The notes beneath the pieces are model-generated. The model was not told the DNA's origin. It did no database searches and saw nothing but the letters and a program-made list of their open reading frames with translations. The position numbers and the translations under genes are program-made. DNA of 64,000 nt, taken from positions 3,782,001 through 3,846,000 of the forward strand of contig NZ_CP132353.1 in assembly GCF_030758455.1 (NCBI RefSeq), written 5' to 3'. Origin of the DNA: Erwinia pyri. Its GTDB lineage: Bacteria > Pseudomonadota > Gammaproteobacteria > Enterobacterales > Enterobacteriaceae. Shown in pieces: positions 9,012 to 20,796 of the stretch; position 1 is the stretch's first letter; each line of letters starts with the position of its first letter.

Positions 9012-11827
9012 CAGGCAAACTTACGCTGTTCGCCAGCGCCAGCAATATTAGTGGCACAACGGGCGCACACGTCCGGATGCTCAGCATTCTGACCAATGTC
9101 CGTAGTGTAATGCCAGCAGCGTGGGCATTTCTCGCCTTCCGCTTTGTGCAGCGCGATTTTCAGACCTTTCACCAGCTCGCTCTGCTGCGCTTCTTCGTTA
9201 GCCAGCGCATAGTCAGCGACCTGAGCACCTGAAGTCAGGAGCACGAAACGCAGCTCATCACCCAGGCTGGTCAGCTTCTGCGCCAGATCCGCATCGGCAT
9301 ACAGCGTCACGGTAGCTTCCAGCGAACCGCCCACGCGCTTGTCAGCACGCGCCTGCTCAATCACCTTGTTGACTTCGCCGCGCACTTTCAGCAGCTCAGC
9401 CCAGTAGCTGTCGTTCATCGGCTCGTTATCCGCCAGGCCAAACAGCCCGTCGAACCACTCTTCGGTGAAGACATACTTCGCGCGCTTGCCTGGCAGTTCA
9501 CCCCAGATCTCATCGGCGGTAAAGGACATGATCGGTGCCATCCAGCGCACCAGCGCCTCGGCGATGTAGTAGAGCGCGGTCTGGCAGCTACGGCGCGCCA
9601 GGCCATCCGCTTTCGCGGTGTACTGACGATCCTTGATGATATCGAGATAGAACGAGCCCATCTCAATGGAGCAGAACTGCATCAGACGCTGTACCACTTC
9701 ATGGAAGTCATAGCTCTCATAAGAGGCGATGATCTCTTCCTGCGCCGCTTTCGCCCGTCCTACAGCCCAGCGGTCCAGCACCACCATCTCTTCTGGTTTC
9801 ACCAGATCGGTTTCAGGATTGAAGCCGTTCAGGTTCGCCAGCAGGAAGCGCGCGGTATTACGAATACGGCGATAGGAGTCGGCAGAGCGCTTAAGGATCT
9901 CGTCAGAAACGGCCATCTCGCCCGAATAGTCGGTAGAGGCGACCCATAGACGCAGGATGTCGCCACCCAGTTTGTTCATCACATCCTGCGGGGAGACGGT
10001 ATTGCCGATCGATTTTGACATCTTGCGGCCCTGACCATCAACGGTGAAACCGTGCGTCAGCACCTGACGATAAGGCGCTTTGCCTTTCATCGCCGTAGAG
10101 ATCATCAGAGATGACATAAACCAGCCGCGATGCTGATCTGAACCTTCCAGATACATATCCGGCGTATGGCCGCCAAATTCCGGACGCGCATCCACCACCG
10201 AGTAGCTGGTAGATCCTGAGTCGAACCATACATCCAGAGTATCCGGGACTTTAACGTAGTTTTCCGCATCTGCGCCCATCAGCTCTTTGCTGTCCAGATC
10301 CCACCAGGCCTGGATGCCATCCTGCTCCACACGCTGTGCCACTTTTTCCATCAGCTCAAGGGTATCCGGGTGCAGCTGTTCAGTCTCTTTATGAACGAAC
10401 AGCGCCATCGGCACGCCCCAGGTACGCTGGCGGGAGATACACCAGTCCGGACGGTTAGCCACCATCGACTCAATACGCGCCTGGCCCCAGTCCGGGATCC
10501 ACTGCACGCCTTTGATCTCTTTAAGCGACTGCGCCCGCAGGCCTTTCTGATCCATGCTGATAAACCACTGCGGGGTAGCACGGAAGATGATTGGCGTTTT
10601 GTGGCGCCAGCAGTGTGGGTAGCTGTGTAGCAGTTTCTCAACGTGCAGCAACGCGCCCTTTTCACGCAGCAGCTCAACGATCATGTCGTTGGCTTTAAAG
10701 ACGTTTACGCCATCCAGCGTCGGGTAAGTACCCGGCAGGAATCTGCCGTCCGGCCCTACCGGATTCGCGGTTTCGATGCCATATTTCTGGCCAATAACGT
10801 AGTCATCAGGACCGTGGCCAGGCGCTGTATGCACCGCACCAGTACCCGCTTCCAGCGTAACGTGCTCGCCCAGTACCACCGGCGAGGTATGATCCAGGAA
10901 AGGATGCTGGAAAGGCTGCAGCTCAAGCTCGGCGCCTTTGGTCTCGCCAAGCACCTGCCACTGTGCAATACCAGCGCGCTTCATCACGCTTTCAACCAGA
11001 TCTTTTGCCAGGATCAGCGCGCGGCCTTCGATCTGCACCAGCTGGTAGTCAAATTCCGGATGCAGAGAGATGGCGCGGTTAGCCGGCATGGTCCACGGCG
11101 TGGTGGTCCAGATAACCAGTGAAATCGGTCCTTCAACGCTGGAAACGCCAAATTTGGCCTGCACTACCTCTTTGTCGACCGCATTGAACATCACATCGAT
11201 AGAGGGAGAGGTTTTGTCGTAATACTCAACTTCAGCCTCAGCCAGCGCAGAACGGCAGTCCATGCACCAGTGCACCGGCTTGGCGCCTTTGTGCAGATGG
11301 CCGTTACCGATGATCTTACCCAGCGCACGAATGATATTGGCTTCGGTTTTGAAGTTCATGGTCAGGTAGGGACGATCCCAGTCGCCCAGCACGCCCAGAC
11401 GGATGAAGTCCTTTTTCTGGCCTTCAACCTGTTCGGCCGCATATTCACGGCAGGCAGCACGGAATTCAGCCGCGGTGACTTTCTCACCCGGCTTGCCGAT
11501 CATCTGCTCAACTTTGTGTTCAATCGGCAGACCGTGGCAGTCCCAACCCGGCACGTAAGGCGAATCAAAGCCCGCCAGCCCTTTGGACTTGACGATAATG
11601 TCTTTCAGAATCTTGTTAACTGAGTGACCAATATGAATGCTGCCGTTCGCGTAGGGAGGGCCATCATGCAGGATAAAGGTTTTTTTCCCTTTCTTGGCTT
11701 CGCGGATGATGCCGTAAAGATTGTCATCATACCAACGTTGCAGCATTCCCGGTTCGCGTTTGGCCAGATCGCCACGCATCGGGAACCCCGTTTCCGGCAA
11801 ATTCAGGGTAGATTTATAGTCACTCAT
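9011..11827 (-). CDS. ileS: Isoleucyl-tRNA synthetase
   Basis: IleS charges tRNA-Ile in the cytoplasm. The 938-residue protein matches the E. coli length. Class I motifs are visible: HIGH at residues 65-68 and KMSKS near 602-606. The editing (CP1) domain lies between, and a C-terminal zinc-binding region has two Cys pairs ('CPRCWHY' and 'CARCATN', about 901-924). It is flanked by ribF (30 bp upstream) and lspA (one-base overlap), the standard order in this group. Confidence 0.98.
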   Translation of the reverse strand: MSDYKSTLNLPETGFPMRGDLAKREPGMLQRWYDDNLYGIIREAKKGKKTFILHDGPPYANGSIHIGHSVNKILKDIIVKSKGLAGFDSPYVPGWDCHGLPIEHKVEQMIGKPGEKVTAAEFRAACREYAAEQVEGQKKDFIRLGVLGDWDRPYLTMNFKTEANIIRALGKIIGNGHLHKGAKPVHWCMDCRSALAEAEVEYYDKTSPSIDVMFNAVDKEVVQAKFGVSSVEGPISLVIWTTTPWTMPANRAISLHPEFDYQLVQIEGRALILAKDLVESVMKRAGIAQWQVLGETKGAELELQPFQHPFLDHTSPVVLGEHVTLEAGTGAVHTAPGHGPDDYVIGQKYGIETANPVGPDGRFLPGTYPTLDGVNVFKANDMIVELLREKGALLHVEKLLHSYPHCWRHKTPIIFRATPQWFISMDQKGLRAQSLKEIKGVQWIPDWGQARIESMVANRPDWCISRQRTWGVPMALFVHKETEQLHPDTLELMEKVAQRVEQDGIQAWWDLDSKELMGADAENYVKVPDTLDVWFDSGSTSYSVVDARPEFGGHTPDMYLEGSDQHRGWFMSSLMISTAMKGKAPYRQVLTHGFTVDGQGRKMSKSIGNTVSPQDVMNKLGGDILRLWVASTDYSGEMAVSDEILKRSADSYRRIRNTARFLLANLNGFNPETDLVKPEEMVVLDRWAVGRAKAAQEEIIASYESYDFHEVVQRLMQFCSIEMGSFYLDIIKDRQYTAKADGLARRSCQTALYYIAEALVRWMAPIMSFTADEIWGELPGKRAKYVFTEEWFDGLFGLADNEPMNDSYWAELLKVRGEVNKVIEQARADKRVGGSLEATVTLYADADLAQKLTSLGDELRFVLLTSGAQVADYALANEEAQQSELVKGLKIALHKAEGEKCPRCWHYTTDIGQNAEHPDVCARCATNIAGAGEQRKFA

Positions 11828-11857
11828 CAGATTCTCGATTCCGTATTTCGGTTCTGT

Positions 11858-12796
11858 TTAAACCGGTGTTTTCAGCCCAAAAAACGTTCGGGCGCTCACC
11901 ACATCTTTAGCAATTTGCTCTTTGAGCGCGTCCAGCGAGGCAAAACGCTGCTCATTACGAATTTTTTTAGCGATCGCCACCTCTATATGGCGACCGTACA
12001 GGTCCATTGCAACGTCCAGCAGGTGAACTTCCAGCTGCTGACGCAGGCCGGCGACCGTGGGACGCGTGCCAATATTGGCAACGCCCGGCAGCGGCTTATC
12101 GCCCAGGCCATAAACTTCAACGGCATAGACCCCTTTCACCGGCGAGAGATAGCGTCTTAGCGGCAGGTTCGCGGTAGGAAAGCCCAACGTGCGGCCCAGC
12201 GCATCACCATGCACTACCCGACCCGAAATAGTGTAGGGATGGCCAAGAAGCGAGGCTGCCAGCGGCAGGTCATCTTCCGCCAGCGCCTGACGCACGGCCG
12301 TACTACTGATGCGGATGCCGCCATCACAAAAGGTCTGGGTGCTGATGACGTCAAAGCCATAGTTAACACCAGCCGTCTGTAATAGCAGGAAATCTCCCTG
12401 ACGACCAGCACCAAAACGGAAGTCATCACCCACGGCGAGAAACTTCACGTCAAGCTTGTCCACCAGCAAATCGGCGACAAAACTGTCCGCGGTCTGCGCG
12501 GCGAAATGGCGATCGAAACGCACGCAGAGCACCGCATCCACGCCCGCTTCGCTAAGGTAACGGACTTTGTCCCGCAGGCGGGTAAGCCTGACAGGCGCTT
12601 TGTCGGCCGCAAACAGCTCAAGCGGCTGCGGCTCAAAGATCATTACCACCACCGGCAAATTGCGCTGGCGGCCCTCTTCACACAGTCGGGAAAGCAGCGC
12701 CTGATGGCCGCGGTGAACGCCATCGAAATTGCCGATGGTGAGTACGCAGCCGCGATGCTGCTCCCTAAGGTTATGTATGCCGCGGATAAACTTCAT
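11858..12796 (-). CDS. ribF: Bifunctional riboflavin kinase / FAD synthetase
   Basis: RibF phosphorylates riboflavin to FMN and adenylates FMN to FAD. The N-terminal nucleotidyltransferase domain has the HIGH-like motif in 'GNFDGVHRGHQALL' (about residues 22-35) and 'RISSTAVRQAL' near 163-173. The C-terminal kinase domain begins around 180 with 'GRVVHGDALGRTLGFPTANL'. It has 312 residues against 313 in E. coli. It is the first gene of the ribF-ileS-lspA-fkpB-ispH run and is divergent from rpsT. Confidence 0.97.
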   Translation of the reverse strand: MKFIRGIHNLREQHRGCVLTIGNFDGVHRGHQALLSRLCEEGRQRNLPVVVMIFEPQPLELFAADKAPVRLTRLRDKVRYLSEAGVDAVLCVRFDRHFAAQTADSFVADLLVDKLDVKFLAVGDDFRFGAGRQGDFLLLQTAGVNYGFDVISTQTFCDGGIRISSTAVRQALAEDDLPLAASLLGHPYTISGRVVHGDALGRTLGFPTANLPLRRYLSPVKGVYAVEVYGLGDKPLPGVANIGTRPTVAGLRQQLEVHLLDVAMDLYGRHIEVAIAKKIRNEQRFASLDALKEQIAKDVVSARTFFGLKTPV

Positions 12797-12921
12797 GGCT
12801 GGCTCAAATTTGTGGAAATCGGCGGATTATACCAACTACCGCCAGGAAGGTTAACCCGCGAATGCGGCTTTACTCTGTTTATCCCGGCATTTTCTCCGGC
12901 AAACCGCCCCGGCGCGTGGCG

Positions 12922-12951
12922 TTGACATTTATCTTGTGAATAAGCTGTATT
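12922..12951 (+). promoter_or_regulatory. Candidate rpsT promoter P1
   Basis: TTGACA (12922-12927), an 18-base spacer and TGTATT (12946-12951). The -35 box is perfect and the -10 box matches four of six. E. coli rpsT also has two promoters. Confidence 0.5.
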
Positions 12952-13036
12952 CATTGGCATGAAGCTGGTAGAATCTTGCGCCATCGAAACGTAACCAAGT
13001 GTCGTTTGTTTAGCGACGCTTATTTGCACAAATCCA

Positions 13037-13065
13037 TTGACAACCATGGGCGAAAGAGGCATATT
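13037..13065 (+). promoter_or_regulatory. Candidate rpsT promoter P2
   Basis: TTGACA (13037-13042), an exact 17-base spacer and CATATT (13060-13065), which would start a leader of about 40 bases before the TTG start codon. Together with P1 this accounts for the 12797-13111 gap; no other gene is seen there. Confidence 0.6.
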
Positions 13066-13078
13066 CCTCGGCCTTTGA

Positions 13079-13375
<297 letters not shown>

Positions 13376-13405
13376 TCGCCACGCTGTTAATCGGCTTTGA
13401 TAAAG

Positions 13406-13429
13406 AAACCGGCGCTGCCGGTTTTTTTA
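13406..13429. terminator. rpsT intrinsic terminator, overlapping the end of nhaR
   Basis: AACCGGC (13407-13413), a GCT loop and GCCGGTT (13417-13423) followed by TTTTTA. The nhaR stop codon (13427-13429) lies in the T-run, so the two convergent genes share this site. Confidence 0.85.
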
Positions 13430-14320
13430 TTGGTAATTAAAAATTTGTGAGAAGTCCTTCTGACAAATGCGCTGTACGGCGGGATGCTGGATCATCCGCT
13501 CGGCAAAAATTACGTGATACTCCTCCACTACGCTCTCAATCCTGCCCAGTTCGACAATCTCTTTTTCCGCATAAATGTCAGCACCGTAACGGGATGGCGC
13601 AACAAAAATCGCATTGTGGCTAGTACCAAAGGCTGTCATCAGCGCGGCATCATCAAACTCGCCCAGAATATCCACTTCCAGTCCCTGCGTCTGAAACCAG
13701 TTCAGTAACTGGCGTCCCAGCATGTAACGCCGACCCGGGATCAGCAATTTACGCTGCTCAAGACAGGCTGGGAATGGGAGATCGGGTACCGGCGCCTGAC
13801 ACCAGAAGCTGACGCCACACTCGCCCAGCTTGACGGAAAACAGCCCCGCCTGCTGCGTGGAGTCTATCGGGCAGTCGGAGAGGATCATATCCAGCTTGTG
13901 CTGGCTGAGCTGCTCCAGCAGCATCTCATGGGTGGACTCAAAACAGCGCAGATGGATTTTTTCGTCCTCCACTACCGCCGTTTTCAGTACCTGACTCACC
14001 AGCCGCTTGGACAAGACATCCGCTACGCCGACATCAAACAGCAGGCTGGCCTCTTTGCGGTAATTAACGATATCCAGCATCTCCTGGCTGAGCTGGAACA
14101 TCCGGTCGGCATAACGAAAAACTAACTGCCCCAGCTCAGAGGGCACCAGACCTCTTCCCTGCCGTTTAAACAGTTTGCCCTGTAACCGCTCTTCCAGCGC
14201 CTTGATCTGGCCGGTAATGGTCTGAGGCGTCAGATTCAGGGCATCTGCTGCTCCCACCACCGACCCGGCTTTGCAAACCTGCCAGAAGTAGTAGAGATGG
14301 TTGAAATTGATGTGTGACAT
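13427..14320 (-). CDS. nhaR: LysR-type transcriptional activator of nhaA
   Basis: NhaR is a sodium-responsive LysR-family activator of nhaA. The N-terminal winged helix has the usual pattern ('[21 protein letters not shown]', '[17 protein letters not shown]', about residues 5-48) and a substrate-binding-type effector domain follows. The start at 14320 ([12 protein letters not shown]) is preceded by GGGAGG at good spacing and gives 297 residues; the upstream in-frame ATG adds 13 residues not found in the family. It lies 57 bp after nhaA on the same strand. Confidence 0.95.
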   Translation of the reverse strand: MSHINFNHLYYFWQVCKAGSVVGAADALNLTPQTITGQIKALEERLQGKLFKRQGRGLVPSELGQLVFRYADRMFQLSQEMLDIVNYRKEASLLFDVGVADVLSKRLVSQVLKTAVVEDEKIHLRCFESTHEMLLEQLSQHKLDMILSDCPIDSTQQAGLFSVKLGECGVSFWCQAPVPDLPFPACLEQRKLLIPGRRYMLGRQLLNWFQTQGLEVDILGEFDDAALMTAFGTSHNAIFVAPSRYGADIYAEKEIVELGRIESVVEEYHVIFAERMIQHPAVQRICQKDFSQIFNYQ

Positions 14321-14377
14321 ACGCGCCTCCCTGATGGCGACATCAAGCGCGACCAGCAAAGGCTGGCCGCGCGCTCA

Positions 14378-15538
14378 TTACCTGAGTTTGGCCCGCAGCA
14401 GCGAGTAGCCCACCACGGCTGATACAATCGAACCGGCAAGGATACCCAGCTTGGCCAGCGTCACCATCTCTTCATGGGCGGCATCAAAGGCTAGCGAAGC
14501 GATAAAGATCGACATGGTGAAACCAATACCGCAGAGCAGACCAATGGCAGCGATATCCTGCATGCGGGTGCCTTCAGGCAGCGCGGCAACCCGCAGCCTG
14601 ACCGCCAGCCAGCAGATCAGTGTGATCCCCAACGGCTTTCCGATAAACAGACCAAGAATGATCCCCAGCGGAACATTCGAGAACAGCCCGTCGAAGGAGA
14701 CGCCAGCCAGCGAAACGCCCGCATTGGCGAAAGCAAACAGCGGCAGAATCAGCCAGCTCACCCAGGGAGCCAGACCATGTGCCAGATGCATGGCCGGTGA
14801 ATGGCCATTCTCTTTTTTCAGCGGTACGCAGAAACCGATGATGACGCCTGCCACCGTGGCATGAATGCCCGATTTCAGCACCGCCACCCACAGCACCACA
14901 CCTACCAGCATGTAGAGCGAAATGCTGCGCACGCCCAATTTGTTCAACAGGATCAGCACCGCTGTGGCGGCACCGGCCACGGCCAGCGAGGTCAGAGAGA
15001 GATCCTGGGTGTAGAAGAAAGCGATAATCAGAATGGCGCCGAGATCGTCGATCACCGCCAGCGCCATCAGGAACATTTTCAGGGCGGGCGGCACGCGGCT
15101 GCCTAACAGGGCCAGGATACCCAGCGCAAAGGCAATATCGGTGGCGGTGGGGATTGCCCAGCCGTTGCTGGCGAGCGGATCGCTATGATTCAGTGCAGCG
15201 AAGATCAAACCCGGTGCCAGCATACCGCCCAGGGCAGCAATCAGGGGAAACATCGCCCGCTCCCGGGTGGCGAGCGAACCTGATACCAGCTCATGTTTTA
15301 CTTCAAGGCCAATCATCAGGAAAAAGATCGCCATCAGCGCGTCGTTGATCCACAACAGCAGATTTTTACTGATATCCAGGCTGCCGAAGCGGAACTCAAC
15401 GGGCACGTTCAGGATTGAGTGATAAACCTGTTGAGTGCCGGCATTATTCGCCAGGAACATCGCCACTGCCGCGGCGATGATCAGAACCACGCCGCCGGTG
15501 GCTTCATTTTTCAATAGTCGTTTTAAAGCTGAATTCAT
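14378..15538 (-). CDS. nhaA: Na+/H+ antiporter NhaA
   Basis: NhaA exchanges two protons for one sodium ion across the inner membrane and controls sodium and pH balance. The 386-residue, very hydrophobic protein has about twelve membrane segments. The ion-site aspartates are recognisable in '[17 protein letters not shown]' and '[18 protein letters not shown]' (the Asp-Asp pair of helix V). It is followed by its regulator nhaR as in E. coli. Region 15539-15694 upstream holds its promoter and nothing else recognised. Confidence 0.97.
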   Translation of the reverse strand: MNSALKRLLKNEATGGVVLIIAAAVAMFLANNAGTQQVYHSILNVPVEFRFGSLDISKNLLLWINDALMAIFFLMIGLEVKHELVSGSLATRERAMFPLIAALGGMLAPGLIFAALNHSDPLASNGWAIPTATDIAFALGILALLGSRVPPALKMFLMALAVIDDLGAILIIAFFYTQDLSLTSLAVAGAATAVLILLNKLGVRSISLYMLVGVVLWVAVLKSGIHATVAGVIIGFCVPLKKENGHSPAMHLAHGLAPWVSWLILPLFAFANAGVSLAGVSFDGLFSNVPLGIILGLFIGKPLGITLICWLAVRLRVAALPEGTRMQDIAAIGLLCGIGFTMSIFIASLAFDAAHEEMVTLAKLGILAGSIVSAVVGYSLLRAKLR

Positions 15539-15694
15539 CAGAGCATTCCGTTAACAAAGTGATGAAGGAAAGTACCCTTAGCATACGCCTTTTAACTGCT
15601 CGTAAAAAACAGTTTATACCCGGTTATCACCTCAGTATTTCCGAAGTATAACCACAGACTGGTCAATATGCGTTTCTCCAGCGGCGGCCAGACA

Positions 15695-15728
15695 CAAAAA
15701 AAAACGGACAGCCTGAGCCGTCCGTTTT
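15695..15728 (-). terminator. dnaKJ operon terminator
   Basis: AACGGAC (15703-15709) and GTCCGTT (15720-15726) form a hairpin with loop AGCCTGAGCC; on the minus strand it is followed by an eight-base T-run. It lies just after the dnaJ stop. Confidence 0.85.
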
Positions 15729-15745
15729 ATCTCTCTGATCTGAAG

Positions 15746-16879
15746 TTAGCGGGTCAGATCGTCGAAGAATTTCTTCACGCCGTCTAAGAAGCTTTTCGAA
15801 CGCGGGCTGTTTTTCTCGCCGCTTGGTCCGCCAAAGCTCTCTTCCAGCTCGCGCAGCAGTGCTTTCTGCTTGTCGCTGAGGCTGACCGGCGTTTCTACCA
15901 CTACGCGGCACAGCAGGTCGCCCTGCGCACCGCCACGGACAGACTTAACGCCTTTACCGCGCATGCGGAACAGCTTACCGGTCTGCGTTTCGGCCGGCAC
16001 TTTCAGCTTCACGCGGCCATCCAGAGTCGGCACTTCAATTTCACCGCCCAGCGCTGCCATGGCAAAGTTGATCGGCACTTCGCAGTAGAGGTTATTCTCT
16101 TCGCGTTCGAAGATTGGGTGCTTGCGCACCTGTACCTGAACATAGAGATCGCCTGCTGGCGCACCATGCTCGCCCGCTTCACCTTCGCCGGTAAGACGAA
16201 TACGATCGCCGGTGTCCACACCTGCCGGGATTTTCACCGACAGTGTTTTAGACTTCTCAACGCGGCCGTGACCGTGACAGGCGTTGCACGGATCTTTGAT
16301 AACCGCTCCACGACCGTGACAGGTCGGACACGCCTGCTGCACGGTAAAGAAGCCCTGGCGCATTTGCACCTGGCCCTGACCGTGACAGGTTGAGCAGGTC
16401 TGCGGCTTAGTGCCTGGTTTTGCGCCGCTGCCGTCACAAACTTCACACTCTTCCAGCGTAGGAATGCGGATCTCTTTGGACACGCCGCGGACGGCTTCTT
16501 CAAGCGTCAGCTCCATGTTATAGCGTAAATCGGCACCGCGCGCAGCACGCTGCTGACGGCGTCCTCCGCCGAAGATATCGCCGAACACGTCGCCAAAGAT
16601 ATCGCTGAAATCTGCCCCGCCGCCGCCGCCAAAGCCGCCGCCCATGCCGCCCTGTTCAAAGGCCGCATGACCATACTGGTCGTAAGCCGCGCGTTTCTGT
16701 CCATCGGTCAGAATTTCGTACGCTTCCTTCACCTCTTTAAATTTGGCTTCGGATTCTTTATCGCCTGGATTGCGGTCAGGGTGGAATTTCATCGCCAGGC
16801 GTTTATAGGCCTTTTTGATTTCACGCTCATCCGCTGAATTGGAAACGCCTAAAATCTCGTAATAGTCTCTCTTCGCCAT
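15746..16879 (-). CDS. dnaJ: Hsp40 co-chaperone DnaJ
   Basis: DnaJ delivers unfolded clients to DnaK and triggers its ATPase. The 377-residue protein has all type I Hsp40 parts in order: a J-domain with HPD at residues 33-35, a Gly/Phe-rich linker (about 75-110), four CxxCxGxG zinc repeats ('CEVCDGSG', 'CSTCHGQG', 'CPTCHGRG', 'CNACHGHG', about 143-210) and a client-binding C-terminus. The start at 16879 ([10 protein letters not shown]) is chosen over a frame nine residues longer, since the family begins there. It is second gene of the dnaK-dnaJ operon. Confidence 0.98.
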   Translation of the reverse strand: MAKRDYYEILGVSNSADEREIKKAYKRLAMKFHPDRNPGDKESEAKFKEVKEAYEILTDGQKRAAYDQYGHAAFEQGGMGGGFGGGGGADFSDIFGDVFGDIFGGGRRQQRAARGADLRYNMELTLEEAVRGVSKEIRIPTLEECEVCDGSGAKPGTKPQTCSTCHGQGQVQMRQGFFTVQQACPTCHGRGAVIKDPCNACHGHGRVEKSKTLSVKIPAGVDTGDRIRLTGEGEAGEHGAPAGDLYVQVQVRKHPIFEREENNLYCEVPINFAMAALGGEIEVPTLDGRVKLKVPAETQTGKLFRMRGKGVKSVRGGAQGDLLCRVVVETPVSLSDKQKALLRELEESFGGPSGEKNSPRSKSFLDGVKKFFDDLTR

Positions 16880-16908
16880 TCTGGTGGTCCTGCCCTTAAT
16901 ATGCATGA

Positions 16909-16968
16909 ACGGGCGTGGAGAAAACTCCTACGCCCGTCAGGTTTCATCAGTGGCCTTTTTCAGGCCAC
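16909..16968 (-). promoter_or_regulatory. dnaK-dnaJ intercistronic hairpins
   Basis: Two hairpins lie in the 108-bp gap: ACGGGCGT/ACGCCCGT (16909-16916, 16930-16937, extended by GGA/TCC) and GTGGCC/GGCCAC (16950-16955, 16963-16968). Neither has a T-run on the dnaJ side, so they more likely protect the dnaK 3' end or lower dnaJ output than fully terminate. Confidence 0.5.
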
Positions 16969-16987
16969 CGTGCCCGCTCAAGGGCGA

Positions 16988-18904
16988 TTATTTTTTGTTG
17001 TCTTTCACTTCTTCGAATTCGGCGTCAACAACGTCGTCCTCTTTCTTCGCGGAAGCATCACCGGCATCGGCTGCGCCGCCTGCGGCCTGCTGCTGCTGAG
17101 CGAACTCCATCAGTTTGCTGGAGACTTCCATCAGCGCCTGCATTTTCGCTTCGATTTCCGCTTTATCTTCGCCTTTCAACGCCGTGTTCAGCTCGGCCAG
17201 AGCCGCTTCGATCGGTGCTTTGTCATCGGCTGGCAGTTGTTCGCCAGCTTCGTCCAGCTGCTTACGGGTGCTGTGCGACAGATGATCGGCCTGGTTACGG
17301 GTCTGTACCAGCTCTTCAAATTTGCGGTCAGACTCAGCGTTAGCTTCGGCATCGCGCACCATTTTTTCGATCTCTTCGTCATTCAGACCGGAAGAAGCTT
17401 TGATGGTGATCTTCTGCTCTTTGCCGCTGTTTTTATCTTTCGCGGAAACGTGCAGGATACCATCGGCATCGATATCGAAGGTGACTTCGATCTGCGGCAT
17501 GCCGCGTGGCGCTGACTGAATGCCGTCCAGGTTGAACTGACCCAGTGATTTGTTATCAGCAGCGCGTTTACGCTCACCCTGCACCACGTGAATAGTCACC
17601 GCAGACTGGTTATCTTCAGCAGTAGAGAACACCTGGCTGTGCTTGGTTGGGATAGTGGTGTTCTTGTTGATCAGCGGAGTCATCACGCCACCCATGGTTT
17701 CGATACCCAGGGAGAGAGGCGTAACGTCCAGCAGCAGCACGTCTTTCACGTCGCCTGCCAGAACACCACCCTGAACCGCAGCACCTACAGCTACCGCTTC
17801 ATCCGGGTTCACGTCTTTACGTGGCTCTTTGCCGAAGAACTCAGCCACTTTCGCCTGCACCATTGGCATACGAGTCTGACCACCGACCAGGATCACGTCG
17901 TTGATATCAGAGACAGAGAGACCTGCATCCTGCAACGCAACTTTCAGCGGTGCGATAGAGCGGCTGACCAGATCTTCTACCAGCGATTCCAGCTTCGCAC
18001 GAGTCACTTTGATGTTCAGGTGTTTAGGACCTGTTGCATCTGCAGTGATGTACGGCAGGTTCACGTCGGTCTGCTGAGCAGAAGAGAGCTCAATTTTCGC
18101 TTTTTCTGCCGCTTCTTTCAGACGCTGCATCGCCAGCGGATCGTTGTGCAGATCGATGCCTGAATCTTTCTTAAATTCAGCGACCAGGTAGTTGATCATG
18201 CGGCTGTCGAAGTCTTCACCACCCAGGTGGGTATCACCGTTGGTAGCCAGTACTTCGAAGGTTTTTTCGCCGTCCACTTCATCGATTTCGATGATTGAGA
18301 TATCGAAGGTACCACCACCCAGGTCATAAACCGCGATAGTGCGGTTGCCCTGACCTTTATCCATACCGTAAGCCAGCGCGGCTGCGGTTGGTTCGTTGAT
18401 GATACGCTTAACGTCCAGACCGGCGATACGACCAGCATCTTTCGTTGCCTGACGCTGCGCATCGTTGAAGTAGGCTGGTACGGTGATAACCGCTTCAGTT
18501 ACTGGCTCACCCAGATAATCTTCAGCCGTTTTCTTCATTTTTTTCAGCACTTCCGCAGAAATCTGCGGCGGCGCCATTTTCTGGCCTTTCACATCGATCC
18601 AGGCGTCACCGTTGTCAGAACCGGCAATTTTATAAGGCATGATTTTAATATCACGCTGCACTTCTTCGTCCTGGAAGCGACGGCCAATCAGGCGCTTGAT
18701 CGCAAACAGGGTATTCTGTGGGTTGGTCACAGCCTGACGCTTAGCCGGTGAACCGACCAGAATCTCGCCGTCCTGGGTGTAAGCAATAATAGACGGGGTG
18801 GTGCGATCGCCTTCTGCATTCTCCAGTACGCGCGCTTTACCGCCATCCATAATAGCGACACAAGAGTTAGTCGTACCCAGGTCAATACCAATAATTTTAC
18901 CCAT
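16988..18904 (-). CDS. dnaK: Hsp70 chaperone DnaK
   Basis: DnaK binds and releases unfolded polypeptides in an ATP cycle with DnaJ and GrpE. It has 638 residues as in E. coli. The N-terminal ATPase domain starts [15 protein letters not shown] and carries '[14 protein letters not shown]' and '[11 protein letters not shown]'; the substrate domain follows '[17 protein letters not shown]', and the C-terminus is the acidic '[13 protein letters not shown]' tail. The start at 18904 is preceded by GGGAG and removes eight non-family residues. Heat-shock control is indicated by the sigma-32 promoter at 19028-19058. Confidence 0.98.
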   Translation of the reverse strand: MGKIIGIDLGTTNSCVAIMDGGKARVLENAEGDRTTPSIIAYTQDGEILVGSPAKRQAVTNPQNTLFAIKRLIGRRFQDEEVQRDIKIMPYKIAGSDNGDAWIDVKGQKMAPPQISAEVLKKMKKTAEDYLGEPVTEAVITVPAYFNDAQRQATKDAGRIAGLDVKRIINEPTAAALAYGMDKGQGNRTIAVYDLGGGTFDISIIEIDEVDGEKTFEVLATNGDTHLGGEDFDSRMINYLVAEFKKDSGIDLHNDPLAMQRLKEAAEKAKIELSSAQQTDVNLPYITADATGPKHLNIKVTRAKLESLVEDLVSRSIAPLKVALQDAGLSVSDINDVILVGGQTRMPMVQAKVAEFFGKEPRKDVNPDEAVAVGAAVQGGVLAGDVKDVLLLDVTPLSLGIETMGGVMTPLINKNTTIPTKHSQVFSTAEDNQSAVTIHVVQGERKRAADNKSLGQFNLDGIQSAPRGMPQIEVTFDIDADGILHVSAKDKNSGKEQKITIKASSGLNDEEIEKMVRDAEANAESDRKFEELVQTRNQADHLSHSTRKQLDEAGEQLPADDKAPIEAALAELNTALKGEDKAEIEAKMQALMEVSSKLMEFAQQQQAAGGAADAGDASAKKEDDVVDAEFEEVKDNKK

Positions 18905-19027
18905 TACACATCTCCCACTTAAATTCATGTCAAATCAGTTTATGAACACTTAATGCGGGCTTTTTTTACCGTTTCAACTGCTGGCGCCGCGCTTTTTTTC
19001 CAGGTCCATAACCTTGGATGCCAACTA

Positions 19028-19058
19028 AGATGGGGCCATCCACCACGGCATCAAGGGG
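19028..19058 (-). promoter_or_regulatory. Sigma-32 heat-shock promoter of dnaKJ
   Basis: On the minus strand CCCCTTGAT (19050-19058) is followed after 14 bases by CCCCATCT (19028-19035). This matches the RpoH consensus CTTGAA-N13-15-CCCCATNT closely and resembles the main E. coli dnaK promoter. It lies about 125 bp upstream of dnaK; the rest of 18905-19027 is leader, and 19059-19287 holds nothing I can assign. Confidence 0.85.
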
Positions 19059-19287
19059 CAGCGATAAAAAAAAGTCATTTTTACCGCCAGCCAGCTCGTG
19101 GTTTCCCCTCCCCCGGATCTTCGGGATCCCGCGCCACCAGAAAACACCGGGAAAAATATTGCGGAAAATCAGCAAGATTCGCTAAAAAATCATTTTATCT
19201 CTGACTGAAGGACTCAACGAACGGTTGGGCCGAACCGTACAGCCTCTGGAGCAAGCTATGCAGGCTTAACAGTGCACTGGAAACAGA

Positions 19288-19310
19288 AAAGGCCCCGCGG
19301 GGCCTTTTTA
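19288..19310. terminator. Bidirectional terminator between the MHS permease and dnaK
   Basis: AAAAGGCCCCGCGGGGCC followed by TTTTT: a perfect G/C-rich palindrome flanked by A and T runs. It would stop transcripts from 19418-20725 before the dnaK promoter. Confidence 0.85.
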
Positions 19311-19417
19311 AAATGGAAATCTTCTGCTGACATCAATCCTGAATCCCGCTCCTCAGGACGGTTACCTGCAGCGAGGTTGACCATGGCTGATGATAATTTT
19401 TATCACGGCCTGCTTTA

Positions 19418-20725
19418 TTAACTGAAGGTATCTGCGCTACCGGCAAGCCGTTGACGGGCGAAATCGCGCTTAAGGCAGAGACCAACCAGTAAGCCCATTG
19501 CGGAGAGTGCCAGCACGTAGTAAGCCGGGGCCAGCGGCGTCAACTTCATAATCAGCGTCACGAATATCGGCGTCAGCCCGCCAAAGATGGCATAAGCCAC
19601 GTTGTAGGAGAAGGCGATACCGGTGAAACGCACTTCGGCAGGAAAGGCCCGGACCATCACATAAGGCACGGCACCGACCACCCCAACGCTGAAGCCAGCC
19701 AGTGCGTAACAGGGGAAAAGCATCCCGGGATGCTCACCAACGGTGCGGTAAAACAGCCAGCTGCAAATAGCCAGCAGCAGGCTGCCAACAATCAGCGTTT
19801 TGCTGGCGCCAAACCTGTCGGCCGCCAGCCCGGAGCAGATGCAGCCAGCCAGTAACATCACCGTTGCCAGGCTGTTGGCCTGAAGCGCCGACGCTGCCGC
19901 AATGCCAAACTGTTTTTGTAACAGGGTGGGCGTCATCAGGATCACCACCACAATTCCTGCCGACAGCAGCCAGGTCAGCAGCATGCTTATCGCGACCTCC
20001 TTTTTGCAGTTCAGGATCACCGTTTTAAGAGGAAGTTCAGCCGCCAGCGCTTTACGTGACTGCATTTCGATAAAGATCGGCGTTTCATGCAGCCAGCGGC
20101 GCAAATAGAGGGCAATAAAGCCAAAGACGCCGCCCAGCAGGAACGGGATCCGCCAGCCGCCTTCAACAATCCCCTGCGCACCCAGGGTGGTGTTAACAAG
20201 GGTGGCCACAACCGAACCCAGCAGAATGCCTGCGGTGAGTCCCGCAGTGAGCGTACCGCAGGCGAAACCGATGCGTTTTTCCGGCACGTGTTCAGCCACA
20301 AATACCCAGGCACCCGGCACTTCTCCGCCAATAGCTGCGCCCTGCAGAACGCGCAGCAGCAGCAGCAGGATCGGTGCGGCAATGCCCAGAGTGGCATAGG
20401 TTGGCAGCAGCCCCATCGCCAGCGTAGGCAGGGCCATCAACAGAATACTGAGGCTGAACATTTTCTTACGGCCCTGGCTGTCACCAAAATGGGCCATGAT
20501 GAGGCCGCCTAACGGGCGCGCCAGATAACCTGCGGCGAAAATAGCAAAAGTCTGGAGCTGGCGCAGCCAGTCGGGAATATCCGCCGGGAAAAAGAGATCG
20601 CCGATAACGGCCGCAAAAAAGACGAAAATAATGAAGTCGTAAAACTCCAGCGCGCCGCCCAGCGCCGCCAGAGAGAGGGTTTTATAATCCTGTCGGTTTA
20701 ACCGACGCGCGTTATCGGGAGGCAT
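19418..20725 (-). CDS. MFS transporter, metabolite:H+ symporter (MHS) family
   Basis: A 435-residue inner-membrane protein with about twelve predicted helices. 'ALGGALEFYDFIIF' in helix 1, 'PLGGLIMAHFGDSQGRKKMF' in the helix 2-3 loop and 'LLRVLQGAAIGGEVPGAWVFVAEH' are typical of the MHS family that includes proline/betaine, citrate, alpha-ketoglutarate and shikimate symporters. The substrate cannot be read from sequence. In E. coli this position between dnaK and mog holds satP/yaaW/yaaI, so the gene is specific to this lineage. A 7-bp inverted repeat at 20761-20796 just upstream may be an operator. Confidence 0.85.
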   Translation of the reverse strand: MPPDNARRLNRQDYKTLSLAALGGALEFYDFIIFVFFAAVIGDLFFPADIPDWLRQLQTFAIFAAGYLARPLGGLIMAHFGDSQGRKKMFSLSILLMALPTLAMGLLPTYATLGIAAPILLLLLRVLQGAAIGGEVPGAWVFVAEHVPEKRIGFACGTLTAGLTAGILLGSVVATLVNTTLGAQGIVEGGWRIPFLLGGVFGFIALYLRRWLHETPIFIEMQSRKALAAELPLKTVILNCKKEVAISMLLTWLLSAGIVVVILMTPTLLQKQFGIAAASALQANSLATVMLLAGCICSGLAADRFGASKTLIVGSLLLAICSWLFYRTVGEHPGMLFPCYALAGFSVGVVGAVPYVMVRAFPAEVRFTGIAFSYNVAYAIFGGLTPIFVTLIMKLTPLAPAYYVLALSAMGLLVGLCLKRDFARQRLAGSADTFS

Positions 20726-20760
20726 AATTGTTCAGGCATATCCAGAAGTAGAAGAAAAAA

Positions 20761-20796
20761 GTATAGTTCGTCAATGTAAAGCTATGCGTACTATAC
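20761..20796. promoter_or_regulatory. Inverted repeat upstream of the MHS permease gene
   Basis: GTATAGT (20761-20767) and ACTATAC (20790-20796) are perfect complements separated by 22 bp, 35-71 bp upstream of the permease start. They could be an operator of an unknown regulator; no protein is assigned. Confidence 0.3.
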